A stretch of DNA of 64,000 nucleotides from Nocardioides immobilis (GCF_003515065.1 NZ_QXGH01000021.1:62001-126000); one strand, 5' to 3'. Positions 1 to 8,259 are shown, numbered from the stretch's first letter. Numbers and translations: made by a program. Notes: generated from the sequence alone by a model not told the origin.

Positions 1-829
1 AGCCCTGGGCCACCGGATCCCACGCCGGGAGCTCGTCGCCGCGGTCCGCGTCGTACCGGACGGTGTCGACATCGGGCCACCACAGGGCGCAGTAGGTCCC
101 CGCGGTGACGCCCCGCAACGTGGCGCGCGGGATGGAGCCGCGCAGTGCGGTGTGCAGGTGCGGTGCGAGGCGTCGCTGGGCCTCGACGGAGGCGAAGTAC
201 TGCACCTTGTAGCCCGCGCACCGGCGCAGGTTCTGCCACCACCGGTCCACCAGCCGAGGGAAGTGCAGCGCGTCCAGCGCCGCGTGCCGGTAGTCGTAGT
301 AGGACGGGTCAGCCGGCACCCCGGTGCCCGGTGCGATGCGGCCGTAGGACGGCAGAGTCAGAGTGACGAACATCGAGGGCCGGAACGTCGCTCCCGTCCG
401 AGGATCGGTGAACGTCCGCCCGATCGAGACATGCTCGACTGGCACCTTCGGCAGATCCGGGAACCCCGGGAGCCGGCGGGTCGAACGCACCCGACGATCC
501 GCCCCGTCGTCACCGTCGTCATCCCTGGACTCGTCCGGGTCGTCCTCAGTGTCTTCGTCGTTCGAGGGCGGGAGTGGGTCGTCGACGAGGTGCCAGCCTT
601 CTCGGCACTGGTGCATCCTCACTCTCCGAGCCCGATCCGCGCATGCGGGGCAGACAGTGGCCCGGGTGGAGCCGCATGGGATCGGGACCGAGGCGACCTG
701 CCCGGTTGCCCGGTCGGTGACTTTCCGCAGCAACGGACGCCGGCAGACGCCTGTCGTGTCCGCGGCCGCCTGGACCAACGTGGTCGTGATCGGAGCCGAA
801 GCGGTCAAGGAAACCGACTGCCTAGTCAT
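1..829 (-). CDS. RepSA-like replication initiator of an AICE (5' part)
   Basis: Reading the minus strand from an ATG at 829 gives an uninterrupted frame to the window edge (276 codons), so the gene is partial. Near residues 44-60 it has a CPAC pair followed by further Cys/His residues (HQCREGWHLV), a zinc-binding-like motif. Further on it carries the pattern of actinobacterial rolling-circle initiators, including SVEAQRRLAPHLHTALRG, where the paired His residues resemble the metal-binding motif of such enzymes. Such proteins (RepSA of pSAM2) replicate the excised element. The ATG overlaps the stop of the WhiB-like gene by four bases, so the two are translationally coupled. The excisionase and tyrosine integrase genes usual next to repSA would lie just off the left edge. 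Family assignment rests on recognition and context. Confidence 0.75.
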   Translation of the reverse strand, partial: MTRQSVSLTASAPITTTLVQAAADTTGVCRRPLLRKVTDRATGQVASVPIPCGSTRATVCPACADRARRVRMHQCREGWHLVDDPLPPSNDEDTEDDPDESRDDDGDDGADRRVRSTRRLPGFPDLPKVPVEHVSIGRTFTDPRTGATFRPSMFVTLTLPSYGRIAPGTGVPADPSYYDYRHAALDALHFPRLVDRWWQNLRRCAGYKVQYFASVEAQRRLAPHLHTALRGSIPRATLRGVTAGTYCALWWPDVDTVRYDADRGDELPAWDPVAQG

Positions 830-1065
830 GCGGCACCACCTGCCGCCGAAGCGTCAGTTGCAGGCGTGCGGTCCCGACCTGCCCAGAATCCACTCACGAT
901 CCCGGCCCGCTGGACGTACGCCTCGCACTCCGCCCGTACTCGGCAGGCATCGCAGACGATGCACATCGCCTTACCGGCCGCCGGTGACAGATCTCGAGGA
1001 TCCGCGATCCACGGCAGGGTCCGAAAGTGTGCGCAGAGCGCCCTCATCCTCCAGGTCTCACTCAT
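826..1065 (-). CDS. WhiB-like iron-sulfur regulator within the AICE operon
   Basis: 79 residues. The cysteine arrangement fits the WhiB/Wbl family: C11, then CIVC at about 35-38 and C44, followed by a G-[VI]-x-G-F-W-A-G-like turn (IVSGFWAGRDR) and a basic tail. Wbl proteins bind a [4Fe-4S] cluster and act with sigma factors or DNA in actinobacteria. It sits between the traSA-like and rep genes with four-base overlaps on both sides, so it is an operon member. It is at the short end for the family. A role controlling transfer or replication of the element is inferred from position only. Confidence 0.75.
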   Translation of the reverse strand: MSETWRMRALCAHFRTLPWIADPRDLSPAAGKAMCIVCDACRVRAECEAYVQRAGIVSGFWAGRDRTPATDASAAGGAA

Positions 1066-2420
1066 GACGCCACCTCGCTCGAGCGCGTCCGCCGAGGGCG
1101 GTCCTGCGGGTCGGGGTCCGGCACAACAATCGGGACCGCCGCGGATGTAGCGAATCGATCAGCGACCTCCCGGATGGCGCGATCGGAAGCGAAGCCGGCT
1201 CTGACGCGGATGGGATGACCGCCTTCCTCGGGTAGCACGTAGCCGGTACCGGGCATGTCCCGAGGGATCCGATGGCAGTGCGCCCCGCTGAGCACAGCTG
1301 TCTCGCCGAGCACCATCGACGTCTCGGACAGGTCCTTGAGGCGCAGTCCGACCATCTGAGTGAACAGTCCGCGGGCGGGGATGACCTCCTTGCGGGGGTC
1401 CTGCAGGCAGGCGAAGACCATGAAGCCCGGTGCTCGACCCTGGGAGCACAGCAGGTTGATCGCTGTCTCGGCCCGCCGCTGCAGATCGCGCTCAGGGCAG
1501 TACGCAGTCAGCGCGGCCAGCTCGTCAATCATCACCACGTGCAGCGGCTCATCGACGCTCGGAACGTGCGACCGCACCTGGCCGGCGTACCGCTGGGCTC
1601 GCTCGCGCATCCAGCCGACCAACAACTCGAGCACGGCGACCGCCTCCGCAGCGTTGGTGGCTGTCGTCGTGAAAAGGGTTCTGCCCATCAGGACCTCCAT
1701 TCCGCCTTTGAGGTCGATGCCGTGCAGCTGGACCCGGCCGGAGTGGACCGCGGGGGCGAGTCCAAAGGCCAACGACCAGAAGACCGATCCCTTGCCCGAG
1801 CCCGACGACCCGGCGACGAGGGTGTGGGGGCCGATCGCCAGCCGCCACTCCAGACCGTCCTCGCGCCGGCCCATGGGAACCGCGTCCAGCTGCTCCAGCG
1901 CAGCGGCCGGCCGGGCGTCGAAGGACAGCCGCAGCGGATCGCCGACGGTGAAGGTCAACAGGACGTCGCGTGTGCCGCATGCCTCGACTCGGACCCGGGA
2001 TGCTCCGACACCGCTGCGAACTGCCTCGGCTGCGCCCTCGAAGTCACTGATCGTCTGGCCAAGCGCCGGGCGGACTTGCAACTCGACGTGAGGGAAGGCG
2101 ACGCGGCTCCGTCGTACTGCCGGCACCTCAATCTCCGCGAGACCGCAACGCGCACAGACCGTCTCCCAGTCGCGCACGATGGCCCTCCGCCAGATCCATC
2201 CGCGAAGGCAACCGCTCGCACGGCCGAAGGATGCCGGGTGCCACCAGGACCAAATGAGCGCGCCGGTGGCCATAAGAGTGACGGCCGCCGTCGGGGCGAG
2301 GCTCCACGGCCAGGCCAGCCACGCCGCACCCAGCAGGACGCACGCGTAGCCGGCGCAGCGGCCGATGAATTCCAGTGCCCCAGGGAGAGTCACGGCTCGG
2401 TCCACGGTGTCGACCGTCAT
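1062..2420 (-). CDS. FtsK/SpoIIIE-type conjugal DNA translocase (TraSA-like)
   Basis: 452 residues. Two hydrophobic segments lie at about 23-59, followed by a cytoplasmic ATPase domain with Walker A (GSSGSGKG, about 204-211) and Walker B (LHVVMIDEL, about 293-301). This is the layout of TraSA/TraB proteins, which as a single hexameric pump move double-stranded element DNA between mycelial cells without a relaxase. Its end overlaps the whiB-like gene by four bases and it starts three bases after the stop of the 88-residue gene. Length and motif spacing are normal, so it appears intact. It is the only FtsK-type transfer gene here; a separate VirB4-type module lies at 23.6-30.9 kb. Confidence 0.88.
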   Translation of the reverse strand: MTVDTVDRAVTLPGALEFIGRCAGYACVLLGAAWLAWPWSLAPTAAVTLMATGALIWSWWHPASFGRASGCLRGWIWRRAIVRDWETVCARCGLAEIEVPAVRRSRVAFPHVELQVRPALGQTISDFEGAAEAVRSGVGASRVRVEACGTRDVLLTFTVGDPLRLSFDARPAAALEQLDAVPMGRREDGLEWRLAIGPHTLVAGSSGSGKGSVFWSLAFGLAPAVHSGRVQLHGIDLKGGMEVLMGRTLFTTTATNAAEAVAVLELLVGWMRERAQRYAGQVRSHVPSVDEPLHVVMIDELAALTAYCPERDLQRRAETAINLLCSQGRAPGFMVFACLQDPRKEVIPARGLFTQMVGLRLKDLSETSMVLGETAVLSGAHCHRIPRDMPGTGYVLPEEGGHPIRVRAGFASDRAIREVADRFATSAAVPIVVPDPDPQDRPRRTRSSEVAS

Positions 2421-2423
2421 GGT

Positions 2424-2690
2424 TCAGGCCGCATCGGGGTTGTCGAGACGGATGCGAGTGATCACGCTGCTCAACAGCCCAATCGCTTCGTACGTCGCGG
2501 CACGGGCGACCCGCAGGATCTCTTCCACGTCGCACGACGGTGAGCCGCTGAGGGTGTAAAGGACCCCCGTCACCTCGTCACTGGCGTCGTCGAGCCGCTG
2601 GACCATCCGCGTGAGCTCACTGATCGCGTCCACCGCGTCGCGCGCATCGAGAAAATGAATCCACTCGCCAGCGGTTCCGGCGCCGATCAC
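2424..2690 (-). CDS. Small hypothetical AICE operon protein, 88 aa
   Basis: 88 residues with an acidic, mainly helical-looking composition (DAISELTRMVQRLDDASDEV) and no membrane segment. I recognise no family. The start overlaps the end of the 106-residue gene by four bases and the stop lies three bases before the traSA-like start, so it is co-translated with transfer genes. Small accessory proteins of this kind are common between pra and traSA in AICEs, where some assist spread; that role is inference. Confidence 0.6.
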   Translation of the reverse strand: MIGAGTAGEWIHFLDARDAVDAISELTRMVQRLDDASDEVTGVLYTLSGSPSCDVEEILRVARAATYEAIGLLSSVITRIRLDNPDAA

Positions 2691-3007
2691 GATGACCTCC
2701 CCTGTGCGTGCGCGACGAACAGTCGAAGGCCCGGAACCTCGGCGATCCAGCAGTTGTCCGTCGGCCGCCCGAAGAACTGAACCGGGTACTCACCTTGGGT
2801 GAGGTCTCGTCTGATCGAGAGCAGCCCGAGCTCACTTGGGACCACCACACGTATCTCGGGCACTTCCTCGGGCCGCGAAGGTGGCGAGACAACTACACGC
2901 TCAATATCGGTGGCGTTGCCGAGTACGTCACAGGCGCGGCGAAGGATGTCCGCGAGGTCACCGAGCACCCAGCCGCCCCATGCCCAGTCCGGGGGCGCGT
3001 CCACCAT
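2687..3007 (-). CDS. Small hypothetical AICE operon protein, 106 aa
   Basis: I chose the ATG at 3007 (MVDAPPDWAWGGW). It forms a TGATG junction with the stop of the upstream Pra-like gene; a longer frame reaching back to 3097 would overlap that gene heavily. The product is soluble, with alternating strand-like segments (RVVVPSELGLLSIRRDL, NCWIAEVPGLRLFVAH). No catalytic motif or known family is seen. It is coupled at both ends to operon neighbours, so it probably serves the transfer or replication module. Confidence 0.6.
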   Translation of the reverse strand: MVDAPPDWAWGGWVLGDLADILRRACDVLGNATDIERVVVSPPSRPEEVPEIRVVVPSELGLLSIRRDLTQGEYPVQFFGRPTDNCWIAEVPGLRLFVAHAQGRSS

Positions 3008-3441
3008 CAGGCGCTCGCCTTCTCGATGGCCGCCTTCTCGGTCGCCGGCTTCGTCGACCGGGACGGCGCTCGGACATCGGCAGCACGCAGCGACCACGCG
3101 ATCTTGGAGAAGTCTCCGTTCTCCTCGATGTACGCCGTGGCGGTCATCTTGTCGAACTCGACCGGGGTGAACGGCAGGCCGGACAGGGCTTCGGGCAGCA
3201 CCGGCTGCACCGTGGCCGTGATCTTGACCGACATAGTGCGTGTGGACTTCTTGGCCTCTGGGTCACCGTCCACCACGTCGACGGACCAGAGCAGCAGCCC
3301 CGTGTCCGGGTCGACCGCTTGGATGATCCGCTCACGGGTGGACTTGTCGTAGTCCCGGACCGGCTGGACCTCGCCCACGGCGTACGCGCCGTACGGGAAG
3401 GCCACGCCGAACTCGACCGGAAGCTTGCGGGGCATCGCCAT
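3007..3441 (-). CDS. Pra-like activator of AICE replication, integration and excision
   Basis: 144 residues from an ATG at 3441, preceded by an AGGAGA ribosome site seven to eight bases upstream (about 3448-3453). A longer frame back to 3486 lacks such a site. The sequence (FPYGAYAVGEVQPVRDYDKSTRERIIQAVDPDTGLLLW, in part) matches my memory of proteins annotated as plasmid replication, integration and excision activators in streptomycetes. In pSAM2, Pra switches on the rep-xis-int operon. It is first in the leftward operon here, which fits. The C-terminal tail is Lys/Glu/Ala-rich. Confidence 0.65.
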   Translation of the reverse strand: MAMPRKLPVEFGVAFPYGAYAVGEVQPVRDYDKSTRERIIQAVDPDTGLLLWSVDVVDGDPEAKKSTRTMSVKITATVQPVLPEALSGLPFTPVEFDKMTATAYIEENGDFSKIAWSLRAADVRAPSRSTKPATEKAAIEKASA

Positions 3442-3528
3442 GACGTCTTCTCCTTGGTCTTGGTGAGCGATTGCCTCCAACCTCATCGCTATCCACAGGA
3501 CGGCAGCACCCCCTGGAGCGGATGGTTC

Positions 3529-3567
3529 GGGACGTCTAGCGTGGTAGCCAAACGTCCCAAAACGTCC
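3529..3567. promoter_or_regulatory. Operator-like repeats between pra-like and XRE-like genes
   Basis: GGGACGT at 3529-3535 faces an inverted partner in AACGTCCC at 3551-3558, followed by a second AACGTCC at 3561-3567. The repeats straddle the GTG proposed as the start of the XRE-like gene and lie in the divergent promoter region. They look like binding sites for that regulator; no binding evidence exists here. Confidence 0.4.
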
Positions 3568-4341
3568 TCGGGGAAGCGATGGGAAACGAGCCTACGCAGC
3601 CAGATGCACCAAGCCGGCGTGACCGTCGGGGAGCTCGCGACGGGGGTCGAGGTCGATCCCAAGACAGTCGAGAGATGGCTCCAAAATGGCCGAGTCCCGC
3701 ATAAGCGACACCGGCAACGAGTCGCCAGCCTGCTCGAGAGCGACGAGATCTTCCTGTGGCCGCAGCTGCTCGATGACGAACAGGTGCATGCGACCAGCAA
3801 GGCCGAGTTGATGGGGTTCTACCCGAACCGAGGCGCCGTGCCGGCCGACCTCTGGCGCCGACTGGTCGACGGAGCCACCGAGCGGGTCGAGATCCTCGTG
3901 TACGCCGGCTTGTTCTTGGTCGACAGCCATCCCGATCTGCCGGCCAAACTGGTGGAGCGGGCTGCTGATGGCCTCAAGGTGCGTCTTCTCTATGGCGATC
4001 CCGACTCGGCCACGGTGGCCTGGCGAGGCGACGAGGAGGGCATAGGCGCCAACCTCGCAGCGCGCATCCGGCTGAGCCTCACCTACATGCAGCCAGTCCT
4101 AGGTATCCCAGGCGTCGAGGTCAGGCAACACGACAGCGTGCTCTACAACTCGATCTACCGCTTCGACGATCAGATGCTCGTTAACACTCACGTCGTCGGA
4201 TCACCGGCACCTCAGAATCCCGTCCTCCACATTCGGAAGCTGGCTGATGGCCAACTCTTCGAGCATTACCTGAAGTCGTTCGACCGAGTCTGGGACGCCG
4301 CACAGGCTTTGGACGCCGACTCGCTCGCACAACCTTTCTAG
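3541..4341 (+). CDS. XRE-family regulator with phospholipase-D-like C-terminal domain
   Basis: 266 residues from a GTG at 3541; the start is uncertain because no strong ribosome site is visible and the frame extends upstream. Residues about 26-70 form a helix-turn-helix (VTVGELATGVEVDPKTVERWLQNG, in two pieces). The rest (VEILVYAGLFLVDSHPDLPAKL; VRLLYGDPDSATV) resembles the PLD-like domain attached to many actinobacterial XRE proteins near Nudix and HD genes of AICEs. It is transcribed away from the pra operon and probably represses it and itself through the AACGTCC repeats. Its last 18 codons are duplicated in truncated form at 7106-7158, just upstream of the Nudix gene. Confidence 0.65.
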   Translation: MVAKRPKTSSGKRWETSLRSQMHQAGVTVGELATGVEVDPKTVERWLQNGRVPHKRHRQRVASLLESDEIFLWPQLLDDEQVHATSKAELMGFYPNRGAVPADLWRRLVDGATERVEILVYAGLFLVDSHPDLPAKLVERAADGLKVRLLYGDPDSATVAWRGDEEGIGANLAARIRLSLTYMQPVLGIPGVEVRQHDSVLYNSIYRFDDQMLVNTHVVGSPAPQNPVLHIRKLADGQLFEHYLKSFDRVWDAAQALDADSLAQPF

Positions 4342-4416
4342 TCCCGAGCACGGAGTGCCGAACCGAACGCGCGCGAGCCGCCGGGGAAGAGGAGGATGTC
4401 GGCGGGTCAAGCGGAT

Positions 4417-4545
4417 CACCCGTGGTTCAAGGTCCTCTTCAACCCGACCCACGCCTCCTGGATGAACCTGGCCTCGAGGTTTGGTTCGACATCGTCGAAC
4501 GCCAGGCCATCCGCCGCGACGTGTTCAAAGGACCCAACTCAGCTC
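4417..4545 (+). pseudogene. IS630-type transposase C-terminal fragment
   Basis: Two frames together read FNPTHASWMNL (from 4438) and EVWFDIVERQAIRRDVFKG (from 4476). This is the classic end of the IS630/DDE endonuclease domain (TPTHASWMNxVExWFxIxxRQ). A small indel between them breaks the frame, and nothing of the catalytic core upstream remains. It is a dead scrap marking an insertion event next to the XRE-like gene. Confidence 0.6.
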
Positions 4546-4622
4546 TGATCTGGGCCGTGAGGCGCCGGTAAAGAATGCCGTGAATGGCCGCGGGCCGGGA
4601 GACAACGCTGCATCCTGTCCAC

Positions 4623-6374
4623 ATGGGGGAACTCGCCGGACGCCTGGTAGGCACCACTACCTGGTTCTCCGTCGTCGCGGTCATGTTGACATTGCCAACG
4701 GTGGCCGCGGCTCACTCGCCCATGTCGAGCGGATCGGCTTCGGAAGCGCCAGTTGCCGCGGATCCCGATCTGAAGCTGTACCGCGGCTGGGTCGCCACCG
4801 AGTACACCTACCCCGACGATTGGTTCGGCGGGAACCCGGGCAAGCATTACAGCCGCGAATGGCATGCCGATGTGTCTACAACCTCGTTGTCCGCGACGTC
4901 GTGGGGCGAGGTCTACTACTACTTCGTCAATTCTCCGCCGTCTCAGTGTCAGAAGAGCGAGCACGCGGGCGTTGGCGGAGGCCAAGCCGACTTCGCCGTG
5001 TTCCCTTCGGAGGCAAACTCCCTCTACGGCCTCCACGATCTGCCCGAAGGCACGTCGATGACCGCGTTCCAACCACACTCGGATCTCAGAGTCGGGATGC
5101 CGGGAGTGTCCTATCTCTGCGACGATCACGGCCCCTACTACGACAGCCTCGAAGAAACCGTCACGAACACCCCGGCGACGGTGCCGTGGCCGAACAACGG
5201 GACGTACCCGACAACCGCAGGGCGCGACTACCGGTGGACCACCGACCCCTACGGGCACCTGGTCCACTCAGTCGTCTGCATGACGACGAGCAGCATCGAC
5301 ACGGACTCAGACGGCCTCCCCGATTCAGTCGATCTCGACCCACTTGCTGCTGGAGAGCCGGAGGACCTCGGTAGTCCGGACGGCGTCGATGGCCAGTACG
5401 AAGAGCCAAGGCTGGAAGGCGGGCCTGGCCACCACGAAGGCATCCCAACCTGTCCAACCCTGGATGAACGCTGCATAGACGCACCGCCGGGGACCAGCAC
5501 CGACTCCGACGGCGACCGGCTCCCAGACGTCTATGAGATCGAAGTGTCTGGGACCGATCCGGACTCCGCCGACACAGATGGGGATTGCGTGCCCGATGCC
5601 ATCGAAGTCGCAAGCGGAAGCGCCCCATGGGACCCCTCGGAGGTGCCGGACACCCTGCCGGCCGGCGGTCCACCGCGCAGGGTCGCCGGTCGCGGAGATG
5701 CCGGGATCACGTGCGGGATCACCGAGTTCAGATGGGTCACGCCCGCACTTCGAAGTCTCCGCATCCCAGCAGGGCGACGTGGCTGCATCCTGCTGCTGTC
5801 GAACAAAACAGCCAACGCCATAATTGACTTCGCGCTCGCCCACGAAAAGGAGACGCTGACCAGCGCGCTGGTCAAATTCACCGGTGACCACCTTGGTGAG
5901 GTCTACGGCGAGGAGACGGTCGACTGGCAGGAGGAATACCAGGTCGACAAGACGTTGAGCCGTGCGAAACGGCAGGCGAAGAAGGCCCTCTTCCGAGCGC
6001 TCAACCTCACCCGCCTCAACGGGTTCTACAGGGCTAGCGAGATCGCCGCACTCAGCGGCGTCGCTCTCGGCGCGGTGTGGGCGCTCAACCAGATCCGCAA
6101 CCGCGACGCCTGCATTCAGGTCCGGGTGGGGCACGGTAAGGACGGCAAACCCCGGCTCTCGTGGAGCTTGGTCTACAGCAAGGACCAGCTGACCGCAGCG
6201 GGGATCAAGGACGGCCTGCACAAAGCGGGTGTGTGGAAGAAGAAGGCGCGCACTCTCAAGGTCGACATCGCGGTCCGGAAGCACATCAATCTTGCATGCA
6301 ACCGCGGAGATGTCGTCGCCTCCGGCGGCGACGCGGACCGCGTGTTCACCCGCGCTATCTCGTTCGTCTTCTGA
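4623..6374 (+). CDS. Secreted protein with thrombospondin type 3-like calcium repeats
   Basis: 583 residues from the ATG at 4623 (MGELAGRL); a longer frame starts at 4584. Residues about 8-33 form a signal peptide (hydrophobic run ending TVAAAHS). Three Asp-rich calcium-binding repeats follow the N-terminal region: DTDSDGLPDSVDLDP, DSDGDRLPDVYEIE and DTDGDCVPDAIEVASG, the pattern of TSP type 3 repeats. The N-terminal part is rich in Tyr/Trp/Cys and the C-terminal third is basic (AKRQAKKALFRALN); neither matches a family I know. No C-terminal membrane anchor is visible. It is the only gene in the inserted stretch between the two copies of the regulator's 3' end. Confidence 0.65.
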   Translation: MGELAGRLVGTTTWFSVVAVMLTLPTVAAAHSPMSSGSASEAPVAADPDLKLYRGWVATEYTYPDDWFGGNPGKHYSREWHADVSTTSLSATSWGEVYYYFVNSPPSQCQKSEHAGVGGGQADFAVFPSEANSLYGLHDLPEGTSMTAFQPHSDLRVGMPGVSYLCDDHGPYYDSLEETVTNTPATVPWPNNGTYPTTAGRDYRWTTDPYGHLVHSVVCMTTSSIDTDSDGLPDSVDLDPLAAGEPEDLGSPDGVDGQYEEPRLEGGPGHHEGIPTCPTLDERCIDAPPGTSTDSDGDRLPDVYEIEVSGTDPDSADTDGDCVPDAIEVASGSAPWDPSEVPDTLPAGGPPRRVAGRGDAGITCGITEFRWVTPALRSLRIPAGRRGCILLLSNKTANAIIDFALAHEKETLTSALVKFTGDHLGEVYGEETVDWQEEYQVDKTLSRAKRQAKKALFRALNLTRLNGFYRASEIAALSGVALGAVWALNQIRNRDACIQVRVGHGKDGKPRLSWSLVYSKDQLTAAGIKDGLHKAGVWKKKARTLKVDIAVRKHINLACNRGDVVASGGDADRVFTRAISFVF

Positions 6375-6509
6375 TGTGGGCAAGGGGCATGCGAGGCATC
6401 CGTCCTACCGATTGGGCACAGGCGCCTCTGGCTTTGCCGGTTCCGCGCCCCTGGCCCGCGCTGGGCGAGCAGCTCGGGAAACGTGGGGGAACTCCTCGAC
6501 GATCGCCCG

Positions 6510-6851
6510 TTAGATGAAATTGCACCGCGTTAAGGTGCCGAGCTTTTCGGCGAACCTCACCGCGACAGCCTGTCTCTCCGACACTGCCACGGTCAGCAGG
6601 ACTGAACCATCGAAACACCCGGAAGCAAGAACCATCGTGCTCGGCCGCTCGATCACCACTGCGAGCGGCGAGTCCTTGCCTCCCTCGAGGTGCAGAGGAT
6701 CGGCAGCCCGCTGTTCAGGGCCAAAGAGCAGGTCGAGTGCCTCCTCCGCACGCACCTCGCCGACGACGAGGCTGTCGCCGGCCTGAGTGGCCGGTTGTGG
6801 ACCTGTGGGCCAGTTACCGAGCAGATGGCGATCGTGGTCACGAGTCCGCAT
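6510..6851 (-). CDS. Possible small hypothetical protein, 113 aa
   Basis: A frame with strong G/C preference at third positions and a plausible globular pattern of alternating hydrophobics (GSVLLTVAVSERQAVAVRF). The ATG at 6851 follows GGAGG closely, with only two bases between, so initiation is doubtful; a GTG lies three bases earlier. No family is recognised. It stands alone on the minus strand in a debris region, so it may be a remnant. Confidence 0.35.
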   Translation of the reverse strand: MRTRDHDRHLLGNWPTGPQPATQAGDSLVVGEVRAEEALDLLFGPEQRAADPLHLEGGKDSPLAVVIERPSTMVLASGCFDGSVLLTVAVSERQAVAVRFAEKLGTLTRCNFI

Positions 6852-7105
6852 CACCTCCGTGTCCCAGCGGCCTGCGTGCCGCCGCTGACCAGGTTATTGA
6901 GACCGGCACGAACGGAGGACTCGAGGAACAGCTCGGCCAACGACGTGAGGCTCAGGGTCGACCAGCTCGCACAGGCGCTAGGCCCGCACCACGAGCTTGC
7001 GGATGTTGACCGCGGTGAAGAAGGCCACTGCACGCTGACCTGGTCGAAGGTGGTCGTTCCGCGGATGACCAATGCCGGTTTACTGAGAGCACCGATTGCC
7101 CAGGA
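6852..7105. other. Non-coding debris upstream of the regulator remnant
   Basis: No convincing gene. On the minus strand, around 6975-7065, broken frames spell pieces such as TTTFDQVSVQW and FTAVNIRKLVVRA ending in a stop. They look like the eroded tail of a transposase, but I cannot name the family. Confidence 0.3.
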
Positions 7106-7158
7106 TGAAGTCGTTCGACCGAGTCTGGGACGCCGCAGAAGCCTTGGAGACCCACTAA
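7106..7158 (+). pseudogene. Truncated duplicate of the XRE/PLD-like gene's 3' end
   Basis: About 35 bases are almost identical to the end of the XRE/PLD-like gene (KSFDRVWDAA), followed by EALETH and a TAA at 7156-7158. Only the last 16 or so codons remain. It ends 22 bases before the Nudix gene, the position where a full regulator gene is expected in related elements. The segment between the two copies therefore looks inserted or recombined. Confidence 0.7.
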
Positions 7159-7180
7159 CGGTCATGACAGTGTTGGGCAC

Positions 7181-7654
7181 ATGGGACGCCGCATCGACTA
7201 CATCGACGACCCCAGTGCCCCGAAGGCCAACAGCGTCGTACCGTCCGTCGTCGCGATCGTTCAGGACGACCAGGGCCGAGTCCTCCTCATCCACAAGACC
7301 GACAACGACCTCTGGGCGCTGCCCGGTGGCGGTCACGAGATCGGCGAGTCGATCGCAGAGACAGTCGTCCGAGAAGTGAAGGAAGAGACCGGGTACGACG
7401 TCGAGGTCACCGGCATCACTGGGACCTACACGAACCCCAACCACGTGATGGCCTACGAGGACGGCGAGGTCCGTCAGCAGTTCTCGATCGCGTTCTCAGC
7501 GCAGCTCAGGGGTGGAGACGCTCGCACCAGCAGTGAAAGCAAACGCGTGGAGTGGCTGGCACCCGAAGCCACAGCCGCTCTGCCCATGCACCCGTCCATG
7601 CGCATGCGCCTGGAGCACGGCCTCGAGGACCGGTCCGCGCCCTACATCGGGTAG
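7181..7654 (+). CDS. Nudix hydrolase, Pif-like
   Basis: 157 residues. A full Nudix box runs from G50 to Y72 (G-x5-E-x7-REVKEETGY), with the metal-binding REVKEE intact, so it should hydrolyse a nucleoside diphosphate derivative; the substrate is unknown. In pSAM2 the Nudix protein Pif is the immunity factor that blocks redundant transfer into cells already carrying the element, and such genes sit beside pra or XRE genes. The context here matches. It overlaps the convergent HD-domain gene by 13 bases at its 3' end. Confidence 0.8.
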   Translation: MGRRIDYIDDPSAPKANSVVPSVVAIVQDDQGRVLLIHKTDNDLWALPGGGHEIGESIAETVVREVKEETGYDVEVTGITGTYTNPNHVMAYEDGEVRQQFSIAFSAQLRGGDARTSSESKRVEWLAPEATAALPMHPSMRMRLEHGLEDRSAPYIG

Positions 7655-8208
7655 TCGTACCGCTTCGCAGCTCGTGCCGCGGCCTCCCTGAGGTAGTCGG
7701 CGGATCGTACGACTGCTCGGTGCACCGGATGCTGAGGCTCGTAGCGTCGCAGCATGTCCGCCAGTCGCTCGGCAACAGTCATAGGTTGACCGTCGGGCCC
7801 ACTGATCAGATCGGCCAGGATGAGAGCATCGAGGTGGTCCTGTGGTGGCGAATCGAACTGGATGAGCCGATCGAGCAGGCCACGCTCGTCCGCCTCGTGC
7901 TCGGCGCCGGTGTGGAAGGCAACGAGACTGACCAGTTCCTGCGGTGCGCCCAACAGATCGAGAAAGGCGGCGCCGTCGATGGCGTGCATGCCGGTTGCCA
8001 CCAACTTGTCGCTGTACCCGATGTCATGCAGCCATGCAGCCGAGACAACGATGTCATCAGACGGCGCGGTCGACAGTCGCTTGGCGGCGTTCGCCACAGC
8101 CTGCACGTGACGCCATCGCGCAACCTGGTCGCCGATCAGTTCTTGCGCAAGGCTTCTGCAATCGACCGACCTCCACCCCATGGTCGCCAATGTACGCACC
8201 CACATCAC
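7642..8208 (-). CDS. HD-domain metal-dependent phosphohydrolase
   Basis: Up to 188 residues; an internal ATG at 8181 (MGWRSVDC) would give 179 and is equally plausible. HD-domain residues are visible: RWRHVQAVANAA, then WLHDIGYSD (the HD pair), and a later Asp in LILADLI. The family cleaves phosphate esters, often nucleotides or cyclic nucleotides; the substrate is not predictable. It converges on the Nudix gene, a pairing common in actinomycete integrative elements. Confidence 0.7.
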   Translation of the reverse strand: MMWVRTLATMGWRSVDCRSLAQELIGDQVARWRHVQAVANAAKRLSTAPSDDIVVSAAWLHDIGYSDKLVATGMHAIDGAAFLDLLGAPQELVSLVAFHTGAEHEADERGLLDRLIQFDSPPQDHLDALILADLISGPDGQPMTVAERLADMLRRYEPQHPVHRAVVRSADYLREAAARAAKRYDYPM

Positions 8209-8259
8209 TGGGTCGACCCAGACGACTAAAGTCTGTGCAGGATCCTGTCGAGCAGCGGC

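Noticed and set aside
152-1150. A 332-codon plus-strand open frame at the left edge
   Set aside because: It is Arg/Pro-rich and opposes the RepSA-like, WhiB-like and FtsK-like genes, which have clear motifs and coupled starts; it is a high-GC antisense shadow.
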